Positions 15,799-25,225 of a stretch of 46,821 nt of DNA are shown piece after piece. Below the pieces are notes generated by a model that saw nothing but the letters and a program-made list of their open reading frames with translations, did no database searches and was not told the origin of the DNA. Position 1 is the first letter of the stretch, and each line of letters starts with the position of its first letter. Made by a program: the position numbers and the translations under genes. The DNA comes from Chloroflexota bacterium (lineage in GTDB: Bacteria > Chloroflexota > Dehalococcoidia > JACVQG01), in assembly GCA_016210545.1 (NCBI GenBank), contig JACQTY010000040.1, positions 1 through 46,821 on the forward strand, read 5' to 3'.

Positions 15799-16689
15799 TT
15801 GACAGCCGAAGTAATCTCAGGTACCAAGGTGTCAGAGGAAATCCGGGCGGAGCTGGTGGAAAAGGTCAAGAACGTCAAGGCCAAAGGCGTTACGCCCGGG
15901 CTAGCGGTAATCCTGGTAGGTGAGGACCCGGCTTCGGTATCATATGTGACGGGCAAGGCCAAGGCCGCCGAGGAGATTGGCGTGTTCGAGGAAACCTTCC
16001 GCATGCCGGCCTCGACCACCGAAGCGGCGCTTCTGGCCAAGATCGCCGACCTCAACAAGGACCCCAAGTTCCACGGCATCCTGGTGCAGCTTCCAATCCC
16101 CAAGCATATCGACGAGAAGAAGGTCATCAATGCCATCGACCCCGCCAAGGACGTGGACGCCTTCCATCCCGTCAATGTGGGCAAGATGCTCATAGGGGAA
16201 CCGGACTTCATGCCGGCCACGCCATCGGGCATCGTGGAGCTTCTCATGCGCAGCGGCAACGACCCTTCAGGCAAGCACGTCGTCATCTGCGGCCGCAGCA
16301 ACATAGTCGGCAAGCCCATCATGGCCATGCTGGTGCAGAAGGTCAAGGGCGGCAACGCCACCGTCACGGTGACCCATACCGGCACCAAAGACCTGGCCAG
16401 CTTCACACGTCAGGCGGATATTCTCATCGCCGCTACCGGCATCCCCCAGATGATCAAGGCCGACATGGTGAAGCCAGGTGTGGTGGTGATAGACGTGGGT
16501 GTCAACAGGATAGAGGACAAGACCAAAAAGAGCGGCTTCCGACTGGTTGGCGACGTCGACTTCGACGCCATCAAGGAGAAAGCCAAGGCCATAACTCCGG
16601 TGCCCGGCGGCGTCGGGCCAATGACCATAACCATGCTCATGGTCAGCACTGTGAAAGCGGCGGAAAGGGCGGCTGCGGCCAGGAAATAG
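15799..16689 (+). CDS. folD: Methylene-THF dehydrogenase / methenyl-THF cyclohydrolase
   Basis: This 296-residue bifunctional FolD interconverts 5,10-methylene-, methenyl- and 10-formyl-THF in the cytoplasm, with NADP+ as the usual cofactor. Visible signatures are VGEDPASVSYVTGKAKAAEEIG, with the catalytic Lys, the loop around VQLPIPKHIDEKKVINAIDPAKDVDAFHPVNVGKM, PATPSGIVELL, the Rossmann motif CGRSNIVGKPIMAML, and VTPVPGGVGPMTITMLM near the end. PATPSG replaces the more common PCTPxG. The start is a TTG at 15799 after GGTGAGG. fhs begins 86 bp downstream and is probably co-transcribed. Confidence 0.95.
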   Translation: MTAEVISGTKVSEEIRAELVEKVKNVKAKGVTPGLAVILVGEDPASVSYVTGKAKAAEEIGVFEETFRMPASTTEAALLAKIADLNKDPKFHGILVQLPIPKHIDEKKVINAIDPAKDVDAFHPVNVGKMLIGEPDFMPATPSGIVELLMRSGNDPSGKHVVICGRSNIVGKPIMAMLVQKVKGGNATVTVTHTGTKDLASFTRQADILIAATGIPQMIKADMVKPGVVVIDVGVNRIEDKTKKSGFRLVGDVDFDAIKEKAKAITPVPGGVGPMTITMLMVSTVKAAERAAAARK

Positions 16690-16775
16690 CGCGCAAAGCT
16701 CCGGCGGGGACCGTTGAGCACAATCAGACTGCACCAGTACGGAAACTAATGAATCAAGGAGGAGAATACACGTAG

Positions 16776-18539
16776 ATGCCTTATGATGCGGTAAAAATGA
16801 AGGACTGGGAGATCGCGGAAGCCGCTGAACCCGGCATGCCCACCCCGGAGCAGTGGATCGATAAGCTGGGCCTGAGGAAGGACGAGCTTATCCCCTTCGG
16901 GCGCACGCCCAAGCTGGACTTCCTGAAAATAATGGACCGCCTGAAGAACAAGAAAGACGGCAAGTACGTGGAGGTGACCGCCATCACGCCGACGCCGCTG
17001 GGCGAAGGCAAGAGCACGACCTCCTGCGGGATCGTCGAGGGACTGGGCAAGAGGGGCAAGAACGTCGGCGGCGCTCTCCGTCAGCCATCGGGCGGCCCCA
17101 CTATGAACGTCAAGGGCACGGCTGCCGGCGGCGGCAACGCCCTGCTTATCCCGATGACCGAGTTCTCCATGGGCTTGACCGGCGACATCAACGACATCAT
17201 GAACGCCCACAACCTGGCAATGGTCGCCCTCCAGGCCAGGATGCAGCACGAACGCAACTACAACGACGAGCAACTGGCCAGGCTCAGCAAGATGCGCCGC
17301 CTGAACATCGACCCGACCAGGGTGGAGATGGGCTGGATCATCGATTTCTGCGCCCAGAGCCTGCGCAATATCATCATAGGGCTTGGCGGCAAGCAGGACG
17401 GGTTCATGATGCAGTCCAAGTTCGGCATCGCCGTTAGCTCCGAGCTCATGGCCATGCTGGCTATCGTCCGGGACCTGTCCGACCTGCGCGAGAGGATGGA
17501 CAGGATCACCGTAGCGTTCGACAAGTCGGGCAAGCCGGTCACCACCGGCGACCTCGAGGTGGGCGGCGCCATGACTGCCTGGATGCGCAACACCATCAAT
17601 CCCTCTCTGTTGTGCACCGTCGAGTACCAGCCCGTAATGGTACACGCCGGCCCGTTCGCCAATATCGCCGTGGGGCAGTCCTCCATCATCGCCGACCGCA
17701 TCGGCCTGAAGATGTTCGACTATCACGTCACCGAAAGCGGCTTCGCCGCGGATATCGGCTTCGAGAAGTTCTGGAACGTCAAGTGCCGCCTCAGCGGCCT
17801 CAAGCCCCATGTTTCCGTGCTTGTCGCCACGGTCCGAGCGCTCAAGATGCATGGCGGCGGCCCGAGGGTGGTGGCTGGCGTGGCCCTGCCCGATGCCTAC
17901 ACCAAGGAAGACCTCAAGACCCTGGAGAAGGGCCTGCCCAACATGCTGCACCACATCGCCACTATCAAAAAGTCCGGCATCAACCCGGTGGTGTGCATCA
18001 ACTCCTTCCACACCGACACCCCGGCCGAGATCGCCATGATAAAGAAGGCTGCGGAAGCCGCTGGCGCCCGCTGCGCGGTATCCCAGCACTGGGCGAAGGG
18101 CGGCGAGGGCGCCCTGGAGTTGGCCGACGCCGTTATCGACGCCGCCAATCAGCAGTCGGAGTTCAAGCTCCTCTACCCCAACGAGATGAAGCTCCGGCAG
18201 CGCGTGGAGAGGGTGGCCAAAGAGGTCTACGGCGCCGATGGCGTGGCGTGGAGCCCCGAGGCCGAGGAAAAGGCCAAAGCGTTTGAGAACGACCCCAAGT
18301 ACGATGAGTACAACACCATGATGGTCAAGACCCACCTGAGCCTGACCCAAGACCCAACCAGGAAGGGCGTGCCCAAGGGCTGGCTGCTGCCCATCCGGGA
18401 CATCCTCATCTACTCGGGCGCCAAGTTCCTCTGCCCGATGGCCGGCCAGATAAGCCTGATGCCTGGCACGTCCTCCGACCCTGCCTTCAGGAGGGTGGAC
18501 GTAGACCCCAAGACCGGCAAGGTACACGGGCTGTTCTAG
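16776..18539 (+). CDS. fhs: Formate--tetrahydrofolate ligase, divergent form
   Basis: This 587-residue enzyme uses ATP to join formate to THF, the first folate step of the methyl branch of the Wood-Ljungdahl pathway. The P-loop is [11 protein letters not shown]. Much of the family pattern is preserved ([57 protein letters not shown]). The region after the P-loop is unusual: [19 protein letters not shown] replaces the common REPSLGPVFGIKGGAAGGG, and [16 protein letters not shown] replaces DFHAITAANNL-type sequence. AAGGAGGAG precedes the ATG at 16776. It follows folD and ends at a strong hairpin. Whether it works in acetogenic or folate-charging direction is not decided by sequence. Confidence 0.92.
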   Translation: MPYDAVKMKDWEIAEAAEPGMPTPEQWIDKLGLRKDELIPFGRTPKLDFLKIMDRLKNKKDGKYVEVTAITPTPLGEGKSTTSCGIVEGLGKRGKNVGGALRQPSGGPTMNVKGTAAGGGNALLIPMTEFSMGLTGDINDIMNAHNLAMVALQARMQHERNYNDEQLARLSKMRRLNIDPTRVEMGWIIDFCAQSLRNIIIGLGGKQDGFMMQSKFGIAVSSELMAMLAIVRDLSDLRERMDRITVAFDKSGKPVTTGDLEVGGAMTAWMRNTINPSLLCTVEYQPVMVHAGPFANIAVGQSSIIADRIGLKMFDYHVTESGFAADIGFEKFWNVKCRLSGLKPHVSVLVATVRALKMHGGGPRVVAGVALPDAYTKEDLKTLEKGLPNMLHHIATIKKSGINPVVCINSFHTDTPAEIAMIKKAAEAAGARCAVSQHWAKGGEGALELADAVIDAANQQSEFKLLYPNEMKLRQRVERVAKEVYGADGVAWSPEAEEKAKAFENDPKYDEYNTMMVKTHLSLTQDPTRKGVPKGWLLPIRDILIYSGAKFLCPMAGQISLMPGTSSDPAFRRVDVDPKTGKVHGLF

Positions 18540-18586
18540 GGTCCAGCCTGCGGCCCACGGAGGGTAGCCCTCCCACCAGACGACAA

Positions 18587-18625
18587 GAACAGGAAGCCCC
18601 CCCGATTCGGGGGGGCTTCCTGTTC
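18587..18625. terminator. Strong bidirectional hairpin between convergent fhs and the glycan operon
   Basis: A perfect 17-bp stem (arms GAACAGGAAGCCCCCCC and GGGGGGGCTTCCTGTTC) has a 5-nt loop. It lies between two convergent transcription units, 47 bp after fhs and 63 bp after the opposing operon. There is no long U-tract on either side, but the stem is very stable. Confidence 0.8.
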
Positions 18626-18687
18626 AATAACGAGGCTACCTGTTGGCCCCTCTTTGCCGACGGAGAGGGGGGGTAAGGGATACGCGC

Positions 18688-20865
18688 TTACTGCTTCAAT
18701 GCCACTTTGATCACCTGAATGGGCGAGCCCTTCGTAGAGAAGGAGAACTGCTGTTGGTGGCCATCGATATCCGGCGAGACATCGTAATTCCAGATTTCAG
18801 GCGAACTAAATGTGGCCGTCTTGACGACGCCTGAATTGGTTAGTTGTATCTCAGCCAGGGGTCTCGAGAACTTCTCCAGCCGCCCCTGTCTTGTCTCCGC
18901 CAGCAAGGTGGAAACGGCGGCCCGCCCCACTCCCACATCCCGAAACACGACTTCCAACGTATATGGGCGACTGACATCCCCGACCGGGAGAACAAAATTG
19001 GCGTAATTCTCTGTTGACCCGAAAGCTGTCCTCACCCAATAGGTCTCGCCGCCAACCACTACCCTGGCAGGCGTTCCCCAACCTTCTCGCGAAATCCAGC
19101 CATTATAGTTCCCCAGCTTGTCTTTCCAGAACGCGCCGCTTTCTCCCACCCAGATCTCCGGAAGCGGCCCAGCGAGATAGAAGTTGCGGGATGACCGCTC
19201 ATAAATCCTCATCTCACCATTTGGGCCGAATTCAGCAACTTTGGTGAACAGTTCATCAATATACGACTGCAGTTGCGGCGTCACGCGCGAAAACGAATGG
19301 TTAACCTGTTTGTCGAGCAGGACTTTGTCGCCCGACAGAAACAGCGGGGTGTCGTCGACAACAATGAATCTCATTCTGTTTTCTTCTTCCCAGGTTATGG
19401 GCACAACCGCGGGATTCTTCGCTTTCTCGTCGTATATCCTGTAGACGACGAAGTCCGGCGGAGATATGTGCTGAAAATAGGCCGCAGGGAAACCTCCATA
19501 GTACACCATTACAGGGAACTGAGTGTTGGTTAGCACCCACTCACCCGGTTGAAATCTTTCCTTTATGAACAAGGCCCCTTGCCGCAGCGTGTCGCCCCAG
19601 AGCACGTCCCCACTGATCCTGGCGGAATACAGTTTTCCTAGCTGTCGGTATGGCACAAGACTGTATACGGACCCCGACAGAAGAAGCAAGACAAGAATGC
19701 CGGCAAAAGCGCCTGTTGCAGTGACAACGCGGGACCGGATGAGATCCCGGGTGTCCGACACAATCTCACTAATCCCGTAACCATACGCCGCTGTGATCGC
19801 GGCTCCGGCCATCAGCAGGTACCGCAGCCAGTAGAACGGTACGAAAACGATCATGGTGGTGACCGCCGTCGCTGCCAGGTACCAAGCTGCCGCTCGCGTG
19901 GTCCTCTTGGCAAACATCGCGGAGATACCCAGCAAGGCAACAGCCAGCAACGCGATCCCCCACCCCCTAGCGAGCGTCTGCAGGATGCCATACAAGCGAG
20001 ACGGGGCAGCCGCGAGGAAACCGAGCACATTAAAGCCTTTTCCACCAGCCCAGCCAGGCACACTAAAATACAGCGTTTCCTGGTTAGCCCGGAAGGCCTC
20101 ATACAGTATGGCGGGATTACCGGTGAGCAACCACGACATCGCAACCACAGCGAGCAAGGAACTTACGCCGATGACAAGTACGTCTTTGACTGCGGAGAAG
20201 AACCGGGTCTCCTTGGCCAGTATTCTGCCGAACGCGAAAGCCAAAACGGGCAGGGCGGCGGCGAGACCGTAGAGCTTCGTGACGCCGGCCATTCCCAGGG
20301 TTACGCCACTCATCACCATGTAGAACCAACGCGCGCGCCCCGTCTTCAGGGGATACCCCAGGCAAAAGAACATGCTGGCGGTTAGCCAGAACAGCAGGGG
20401 GATATCCATTTCGTTTATGCGGCTGTGCCATAGGGGATAGGGGTGAAAAGCAAACGTTGCGGAAGCTACCAGTGCCCCAACGGTGGTGTAACGCTTTACG
20501 GTGGCATAGATCAGCAATATGGTGATCGATCCCATGATCACGGTTGGCAACCGAAAGATGACCTCCTCGGGCATGGATATTCCCCACGCGGTGAACCACT
20601 TCCACAGCCACCCGCCCAGGAATATCTGCAACGGAGGATGAGCCGATCCTATTTGCCGCTCTACATCCCAGCTAAAACCTTCGGCAACAAACCTCTTGCC
20701 AAGAGTCACATATATCGACTCGTCGAAGCTAAAGGCATGTGCGCCCAAGTTCCACACCTTGATGACGGCGGAGGCAATGACTATGAGAACGATGAGGGCC
20801 AAGGGCAAGATACGTTGCCATCCGCTGGCCTCACGTCCGACAGCGGCCCCAGTATTTCTGCTCAT
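18688..20865 (-). CDS. PMT/ArnT-like GT-C glycosyltransferase, integral membrane
   Basis: This protein of about 725 residues has many hydrophobic helices in its first 450 residues and a large C-terminal soluble part. The N-terminal loop SFDESIYVTLGKRFVAEG, with an acidic pair after the first helix, and AHPPLQIFLGGWLW are typical of PMT/ArnT-type (GT39/GT83-like) enzymes that move a sugar from a polyprenyl-phosphate donor outside the membrane. The C-terminal half (about 270 residues, beta-rich, ending near SPEIWNYDVSPDID) is unassigned and may bind carbohydrate. The ATG at 20865 is two bases after the methyltransferase stop, so translation is coupled. An N-terminal in-frame extension would overlap that gene and is rejected. 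It is the last gene of the operon. The polyprenol-phosphate sugar synthase at its head would supply the donor. Confidence 0.82.
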   Translation of the reverse strand: MSRNTGAAVGREASGWQRILPLALIVLIVIASAVIKVWNLGAHAFSFDESIYVTLGKRFVAEGFSWDVERQIGSAHPPLQIFLGGWLWKWFTAWGISMPEEVIFRLPTVIMGSITILLIYATVKRYTTVGALVASATFAFHPYPLWHSRINEMDIPLLFWLTASMFFCLGYPLKTGRARWFYMVMSGVTLGMAGVTKLYGLAAALPVLAFAFGRILAKETRFFSAVKDVLVIGVSSLLAVVAMSWLLTGNPAILYEAFRANQETLYFSVPGWAGGKGFNVLGFLAAAPSRLYGILQTLARGWGIALLAVALLGISAMFAKRTTRAAAWYLAATAVTTMIVFVPFYWLRYLLMAGAAITAAYGYGISEIVSDTRDLIRSRVVTATGAFAGILVLLLLSGSVYSLVPYRQLGKLYSARISGDVLWGDTLRQGALFIKERFQPGEWVLTNTQFPVMVYYGGFPAAYFQHISPPDFVVYRIYDEKAKNPAVVPITWEEENRMRFIVVDDTPLFLSGDKVLLDKQVNHSFSRVTPQLQSYIDELFTKVAEFGPNGEMRIYERSSRNFYLAGPLPEIWVGESGAFWKDKLGNYNGWISREGWGTPARVVVGGETYWVRTAFGSTENYANFVLPVGDVSRPYTLEVVFRDVGVGRAAVSTLLAETRQGRLEKFSRPLAEIQLTNSGVVKTATFSSPEIWNYDVSPDIDGHQQQFSFSTKGSPIQVIKVALKQ

Positions 20866-20867
20866 TT

Positions 20868-21827
20868 CTATGCTTTTCGTGCGACCACCAGCATGCCCAT
20901 AGAAGGGGCTGTCCGGGGCAAAATGGCGTCCAGGTACGACAGCCCGTAGAAAAAGGGAAATGTCAGCCCGTAGAGCCAGTCGTATTTCGCGACATAGCCG
21001 AAGTCTCCGCCTTTTTCGACGCGGAAGACCGCAAGCCCCTCGAGGATATCGATACCCCACGTGCCGAACACCTTAAAGTAGCCTTTGACCGTTGTAACGC
21101 TCAAAGCTGCCTTTTCCATTTTCTCTGCAATCTCGGGCTCGGAATACCCGACGCGGACCTGGTAGTAAGGCACCAGGACCAGGTCAACATAGTTGCGGAA
21201 TGACTTCGCCTCTACCACCGGCCCGGAGCAGGCTTTTCTCTTGAACCAGTTCGGGCTGGACAGCAGGGCCTTAACGAACCTGGCGGGAATTCGGTCCCAG
21301 TTTTCAAACTCCCTGGGCACAGTGATTATGACCCTTCCGGACGGTTTCAACAGGCGGCTCGACTCCTTCAATACCAGATCGTCGCCAGCTATGTGCTCGA
21401 GAACACAGTTGGAAACCACAATATCGAAGCTGGAGTCCTTGTAGGGCAGCTTGGTGGCGTCTCCACGAGTAAAGTTGATCCTGGACTGCAGCCCCAACTG
21501 CTTCACCCGCCACCGCGCCCTCTCCAACGCGCTGTCCGACACATCGAGCCCCTCCACCTGGGCGCCCCGCCTGGCCATCTCAATGTCAAAGATGCCATCC
21601 CCACAACCTATGTCCAGAATCCGCTTGCCCTCTATGTTGCCTAGGGCGGGGAACACCATCCGGGCCTCCACCCGCCGCTGGTAGAAAGGCATACCAAGCA
21701 AGCGAAAATACATGTCCTTGAGTTTGTTGACCACCCCGCTGCCCTGTCGGAAATCCGGAACGTAGAAGGTGCCCATGAGTCTCGTTTCTGCCAGCTCCTG
21801 GCCAAAGTAGAAATGACCACCGAACAC
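20868..21827 (-). CDS. Class I SAM-dependent methyltransferase
   Basis: This 319-residue protein has the SAM-binding motif RILDIGCGDGIFDIEMARRGAQVEGLDVS, then GDATKLPYKDSSFDIVVSNCVLEHI and LLKPSGRVIITVPREFENW, as in Methyltransf_11-type enzymes. The C-terminal region is hydrophobic (LYGLTFPFFYGLSYLDAILP), suggesting membrane association. In its operon, between a family 2 glycosyltransferase and a GT-C enzyme, it may methylate a sugar or lipid carrier; this is inferred from context. The GTG at 21827 overlaps the previous stop by one base (TAGTG) and has GGGAG close upstream. The ATG at 21776 is an alternative start. Confidence 0.82.
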   Translation of the reverse strand: MFGGHFYFGQELAETRLMGTFYVPDFRQGSGVVNKLKDMYFRLLGMPFYQRRVEARMVFPALGNIEGKRILDIGCGDGIFDIEMARRGAQVEGLDVSDSALERARWRVKQLGLQSRINFTRGDATKLPYKDSSFDIVVSNCVLEHIAGDDLVLKESSRLLKPSGRVIITVPREFENWDRIPARFVKALLSSPNWFKRKACSGPVVEAKSFRNYVDLVLVPYYQVRVGYSEPEIAEKMEKAALSVTTVKGYFKVFGTWGIDILEGLAVFRVEKGGDFGYVAKYDWLYGLTFPFFYGLSYLDAILPRTAPSMGMLVVARKA

Positions 21828-22735
21828 TATCTCCCGGTGCGTCCGGCTACTGTCTTAGTCGTGGGGACCATCTCCCAAACTGCGTGGCTCTTCTTCTTGA
21901 CGCGGAAATCGTACCAGCCCAGGAACCGGGCATAAGCCTCCAGTAGAATCGTGTCCAGAGCCCAAAGATTGCGCCGGGGACTCCAGCCGAAGTAGGAGAT
22001 AGCGATGGGCAGCAAGACCTTGACCGACATGGTGGAAGTCTGATAGTGGAAACGCCGTTTCAGGTCCAGATGTCCGGCATAGATCCTGCGCCGTTGCCTC
22101 AAGAAATCGGACACCGTTTCCGGGGCCCGGTTGTATACGATGGCCTCAGGGACATACCTCAAGGCGAACCCATTCTGCGTGATCGCGGCCTCAACGTACG
22201 CCTCGTCGGTGGCGGTGTCCTCGGGGATTGACTTGACGACGTTACGGAACATCGCCATCTCGCCGAGCTTGGGGTCCTTCAACGCAATCTGGTTGTGCAT
22301 CCCCCACAGCATATGCCCGGCGAAGCCGGTGAAGCAGTCAGTGCGGTTTAGAGGTACCACCCGCCCACCCACCATCCCCACCTTCTCATCCCTGAACGCC
22401 AGGCACATCCTCTCGACGGCATCCTTCTCCGGGAGAACGTCGGCGCTGATGAGAAGACACAGGTCTCCCGAGGCCAGCTTCAGAAACTCGTTAATGGCGG
22501 ACGCCTTGCCCCTGCGGGTCGGCTGCCGCACCAGCCTTACCCTGCTGTCTTTCTCGCTGCAGGCAAGCACGATTGTATCGGTGTTGTCCGTCGAGCCCGA
22601 GGAGACGACAAACATCTCCCTGATCGCAGCTTGACTCAACTCCTGCGCTTGCAGGGCCTCGATGAGGCGGCCAACATTCTTTTCCTCGTTATAGGCGCAG
22701 ATGCCGGCGCTGACGCTAAGAAGGGATGTCTTCAT
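21827..22735 (-). CDS. Family 2 glycosyltransferase
   Basis: This 302-residue GT2 enzyme (GT-A fold) has SAGICAYNEEKNVGRLIEALQ at the N-terminus, VSSGSTDNTD, RRGKASAINEFLKLASGDLCLLISADVLPEKD (nucleotide-sugar and metal site) and a C-terminal acceptor region with RQRRRIYAGHLDLKRR, close to the QxxRW-type position. Weakly hydrophobic C-terminal segments suggest membrane association. The ATG at 22735 overlaps the GtrA stop by four bases (ATGA). An upstream in-frame extension is His/Arg-rich translation of gtrA and is rejected. It likely adds a sugar to a lipid-linked intermediate in this operon. Confidence 0.85.
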   Translation of the reverse strand: MKTSLLSVSAGICAYNEEKNVGRLIEALQAQELSQAAIREMFVVSSGSTDNTDTIVLACSEKDSRVRLVRQPTRRGKASAINEFLKLASGDLCLLISADVLPEKDAVERMCLAFRDEKVGMVGGRVVPLNRTDCFTGFAGHMLWGMHNQIALKDPKLGEMAMFRNVVKSIPEDTATDEAYVEAAITQNGFALRYVPEAIVYNRAPETVSDFLRQRRRIYAGHLDLKRRFHYQTSTMSVKVLLPIAISYFGWSPRRNLWALDTILLEAYARFLGWYDFRVKKKSHAVWEMVPTTKTVAGRTGR

Positions 22736-23196
22736 TGTCGGGAATGGGTAATCCGCCATATCCAGCCGATGCTGAATGCGTAGTTCAACACGATAGCCAC
22801 GCCGGTGCCGATGATGTTGGCGATGAAGTAGTGGACATTGAACACTTCCACGAGCAAAGTCAAGATACCCAGGGAGATGCCAATGCCTGTGGCCCTGACC
22901 AGGTTGTACTTCAACCACCGCACAGAGATCTGCGGGAAACTGGCAGAGCGCTTGACGTCGCGAAATGTCCAGACCTCATAACCGAGGAAATTCAGGGTAA
23001 TGCCAATCTCCCCCGAGAGGAGGGAGGCGGCGATGTAGACCATACCCAGATACTCTACCAAGACCCAGAGGAGGCCCATGCCTATGATTAGCCCGCTGGA
23101 GCCGACCAACGCGTATTTGATGAAGCGAAATATCTCCCGCCGGGAAGTGAGGGTCTGCACCAGTACGGCGAAACGCTGGGCTGCTTGAGTGGTCAA
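22732..23196 (-). CDS. GtrA-family membrane protein
   Basis: This 154-residue protein has four hydrophobic helices in the GtrA arrangement (FIKYALVGSSGLIIGMGLLWVLVE, YIAASLLSGEIGITLNFLGYEVWTF, NLVRATGIGISLGILTLLVEV, YFIANIIGTGVAIVLNYAFSIGWIW). The NF...Y.WTF and LNY.F patterns are characteristic. GtrA proteins are thought to help flip polyprenyl-phosphate-linked sugars across the membrane. The start is a TTG at 23196 with AAAGGA seven bases upstream. A nearby GTG is out of frame. It overlaps the glycosyltransferase gene by four bases, and a polyprenol-phosphate sugar synthase, its usual partner, heads the same operon. Confidence 0.88.
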   Translation of the reverse strand: MTTQAAQRFAVLVQTLTSRREIFRFIKYALVGSSGLIIGMGLLWVLVEYLGMVYIAASLLSGEIGITLNFLGYEVWTFRDVKRSASFPQISVRWLKYNLVRATGIGISLGILTLLVEVFNVHYFIANIIGTGVAIVLNYAFSIGWIWRITHSRQ

Positions 23197-23207
23197 GTCA
23201 CGTTCCT

Positions 23208-24239
23208 TTACAGGCGGACGGCAGCGCCGCCAGCCAGGCTCTGCGCAACTGCATCCATCACTCTGACCGTTCTTAGACCCGTTTCGACGCCAGGGAAATC
23301 GCTATTGGCTCCCTTCACATACAGCGCGAAATCCCGGTATAGATCGCGATAGAACATGAGGGCCCCCGTAAACAGCGACCCGTTCATCGTGCCGCGGAGC
23401 ATGAAGACGAATTTCTTAGCCAGCAAAGCGACGTCACCGGTAGGCATGGGATGGCCGTGATGCTCACTGACCTGATTGTAGAGGACGTCGGAGAACAGCC
23501 TCCCGCCGGTGCCCAGCATGGAAACCCTGAAGACCATGGGGCCGGTGAGCCATGACAGGTCCACCTCCCCGATCGCGCCCCCATCGAACTCTACCAGGGT
23601 GCAGACCTGATTGAGGAAGGAGCAGCAGGGCAACCCATTCGCGCCGACAGCTGTCACCCGGCGAGGTTCCGAGCCCACCAGCCAGATAAGGGTGTCGAAA
23701 GCATGCACTCCGATGTCGTCGAGCACCCCCCGCGTGCCTTCGAACCGCCACGGCGAAAGAGACCAGCTCAGCGGCGAGTGCTGATGCAACAGAATGTGGA
23801 CCGAGACCGGCTTTCCGAGGCGGCCCGAGACCAGGCGGTTCCGCGCATCCCGCAGTGCAGCATAGTAGCGGTAGTTCTGCACTATCCCAGCTTTGATGCC
23901 GCTTCGCTTCACTGTGTCCACTATGAACTGGGCATCGGCAAGGCTGTTGGCCAGCGGTTTTTCCAAAAGCAGAGGCTTGCCGCCGGCTGCAGCCAGAGAA
24001 ACTATCTCTTTGTACGCCACGGGAGGGACTGTGGCTACTATGGCCTCGACGCCGGGGTCCTGCACCAATTCCTGGGCGTGAGCGTAGGTCCTGGCAATTC
24101 CGAACTCGCGCGCTACGCGGCGGGCGCGCTCGATGTCCTGGTCCGCCACTGCTTCCACCCGGAAGTCGCTGAGCGCTTTCAACGCTGGCAGGTGGCCGCG
24201 CCTGGCTATCTCGCCGCACCCGATCAGACCGATGCGCAT
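23208..24239 (-). CDS. Gfo/Idh/MocA-family sugar oxidoreductase
   Basis: This 343-residue NAD(P)-dependent oxidoreductase begins with a Rossmann motif (MRIGLIGCGEIARRGHLPAL) and carries the EKP motif (PLLLEKPLANS). GTRGVLDDIGVHAFDTLIWLVG in the C-terminal alpha/beta domain holds the conserved Asp/His pair. Family members oxidise or reduce hydroxyl groups on sugars, often nucleotide sugars. Its place in a glycan operon suggests it prepares or modifies a sugar precursor, but the substrate is not readable. GAAGG precedes the ATG at suitable spacing. It lies 38 bp after the DUF362 gene and 11 bp before gtrA. Confidence 0.88.
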   Translation of the reverse strand: MRIGLIGCGEIARRGHLPALKALSDFRVEAVADQDIERARRVAREFGIARTYAHAQELVQDPGVEAIVATVPPVAYKEIVSLAAAGGKPLLLEKPLANSLADAQFIVDTVKRSGIKAGIVQNYRYYAALRDARNRLVSGRLGKPVSVHILLHQHSPLSWSLSPWRFEGTRGVLDDIGVHAFDTLIWLVGSEPRRVTAVGANGLPCCSFLNQVCTLVEFDGGAIGEVDLSWLTGPMVFRVSMLGTGGRLFSDVLYNQVSEHHGHPMPTGDVALLAKKFVFMLRGTMNGSLFTGALMFYRDLYRDFALYVKGANSDFPGVETGLRTVRVMDAVAQSLAGGAAVRL

Positions 24240-24277
24240 TTAAGCGCCTTCCCCGCAAGCAAGCGAGTCAAGTACAG

Positions 24278-25225
24278 TCATAGGGAAGAACGGCTTTCTC
24301 CAACGGCGGGTCTGGCTGTCTTTAGCTGCCGGCGCGCTCGCGACTGCAGTTTCAAGCCCACATCCATAATCAACCGTTCCAGTTGATTGCCGCGATAATT
24401 CCAGGAAGTCTTACTCAGACCATCTGTTACCAGTCCGTAGTCCATGGAGCCTATCCCGAGTTGCGCCGCCTTGCGGATATGGGAGATCAAAGGGGGACTG
24501 AAACCCATCATCCGGGCGCAAGCCGAGTCCACCGCTACGGGGTCTTTGCCGGTAATGAGCACCTGGCTGTGAATAGGTATCCCGAAAGCCGGCCCTTGAG
24601 GCCCCCCCTGGCCTATTATCCCATCCACAATGCCAAAGTCGGGGCGCATCACCTTGTTCAGATCGGCGATAACCTCGGCCAGATGGGGGTGATATATCTT
24701 CTTGTCCACAATCGTCGAGCAGCCGAACTGGTTTTTCAGAACGCACGTAATCGTGGACATGCTGTTGGTCTTTAGCTTCGTCAGGGAGATGAAATAGGCG
24801 TCATCAAAGACCCGCGAGACTGCTACCTCCTTGAGGTGGTGTCCACGGACCGCTTTCAAGGCGGTGGGGTGCTTGACCAAGTTGACCCATTGCACTCCCC
24901 ATTTCTCCAGGATGGGCTTAAACCCCAGCCACTCCATGGCCAGGTCAACCAGGATCACCGTGGCGTCGCTTTCTACCACAGAAATGGGATTGAGTCCGAC
25001 GTTCTCTCTAATATAGCGGAGCAGGGCGTCCAGGAGGTCGGGATGAGTGATGGCGCCGCTCTCAGGGGTCCTTACGTCACACAGATTGATCTTGATGACA
25101 ATCGGCTGAGATGGCGACACCTCGAGGCCGCCGGCAAGGGAGATAACCTTGCTCAGACGTTCAAACAGATGTTCATCGTATTCGGCCTTTACTGCAGCTA
25201 CAACAGGTTTCCTGTTCAGAGTCAA
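24278..25225 (-). CDS. DUF362-domain protein
   Basis: This 315-residue protein matches the DUF362 pattern: an early KINLCDVRTPESGAITHPDLLDALL, ISVVESDA, YFISLTKLKTNSMSTITCVLKNQFGC, DFGIVDGIIGQGG and DPVAVDSACARMMGF. DUF362 proteins are widespread in anaerobes and uncharacterised. Many carry an added ferredoxin domain, which is absent here. Its start overlaps the stop of the upstream GT-C-like gene by four bases (ATGA), so it belongs to the glycan operon. Any role in glycan or lipid modification is inferred from position alone. Confidence 0.8.
   Translation of the reverse strand: MTLNRKPVVAAVKAEYDEHLFERLSKVISLAGGLEVSPSQPIVIKINLCDVRTPESGAITHPDLLDALLRYIRENVGLNPISVVESDATVILVDLAMEWLGFKPILEKWGVQWVNLVKHPTALKAVRGHHLKEVAVSRVFDDAYFISLTKLKTNSMSTITCVLKNQFGCSTIVDKKIYHPHLAEVIADLNKVMRPDFGIVDGIIGQGGPQGPAFGIPIHSQVLITGKDPVAVDSACARMMGFSPPLISHIRKAAQLGIGSMDYGLVTDGLSKTSWNYRGNQLERLIMDVGLKLQSRARRQLKTARPAVGESRSSL

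Noticed and set aside
16746-18527. 593-codon antisense frame opposite fhs
   Set aside because: It is His/Gly/Val/Leu-rich shadow coding of a clear fhs gene, with no independent support.
22736-22918. N-terminal extension of the family 2 glycosyltransferase
   Set aside because: It is an out-of-frame reading of gtrA; the ATG at 22735 overlapping the gtrA stop is the natural start.
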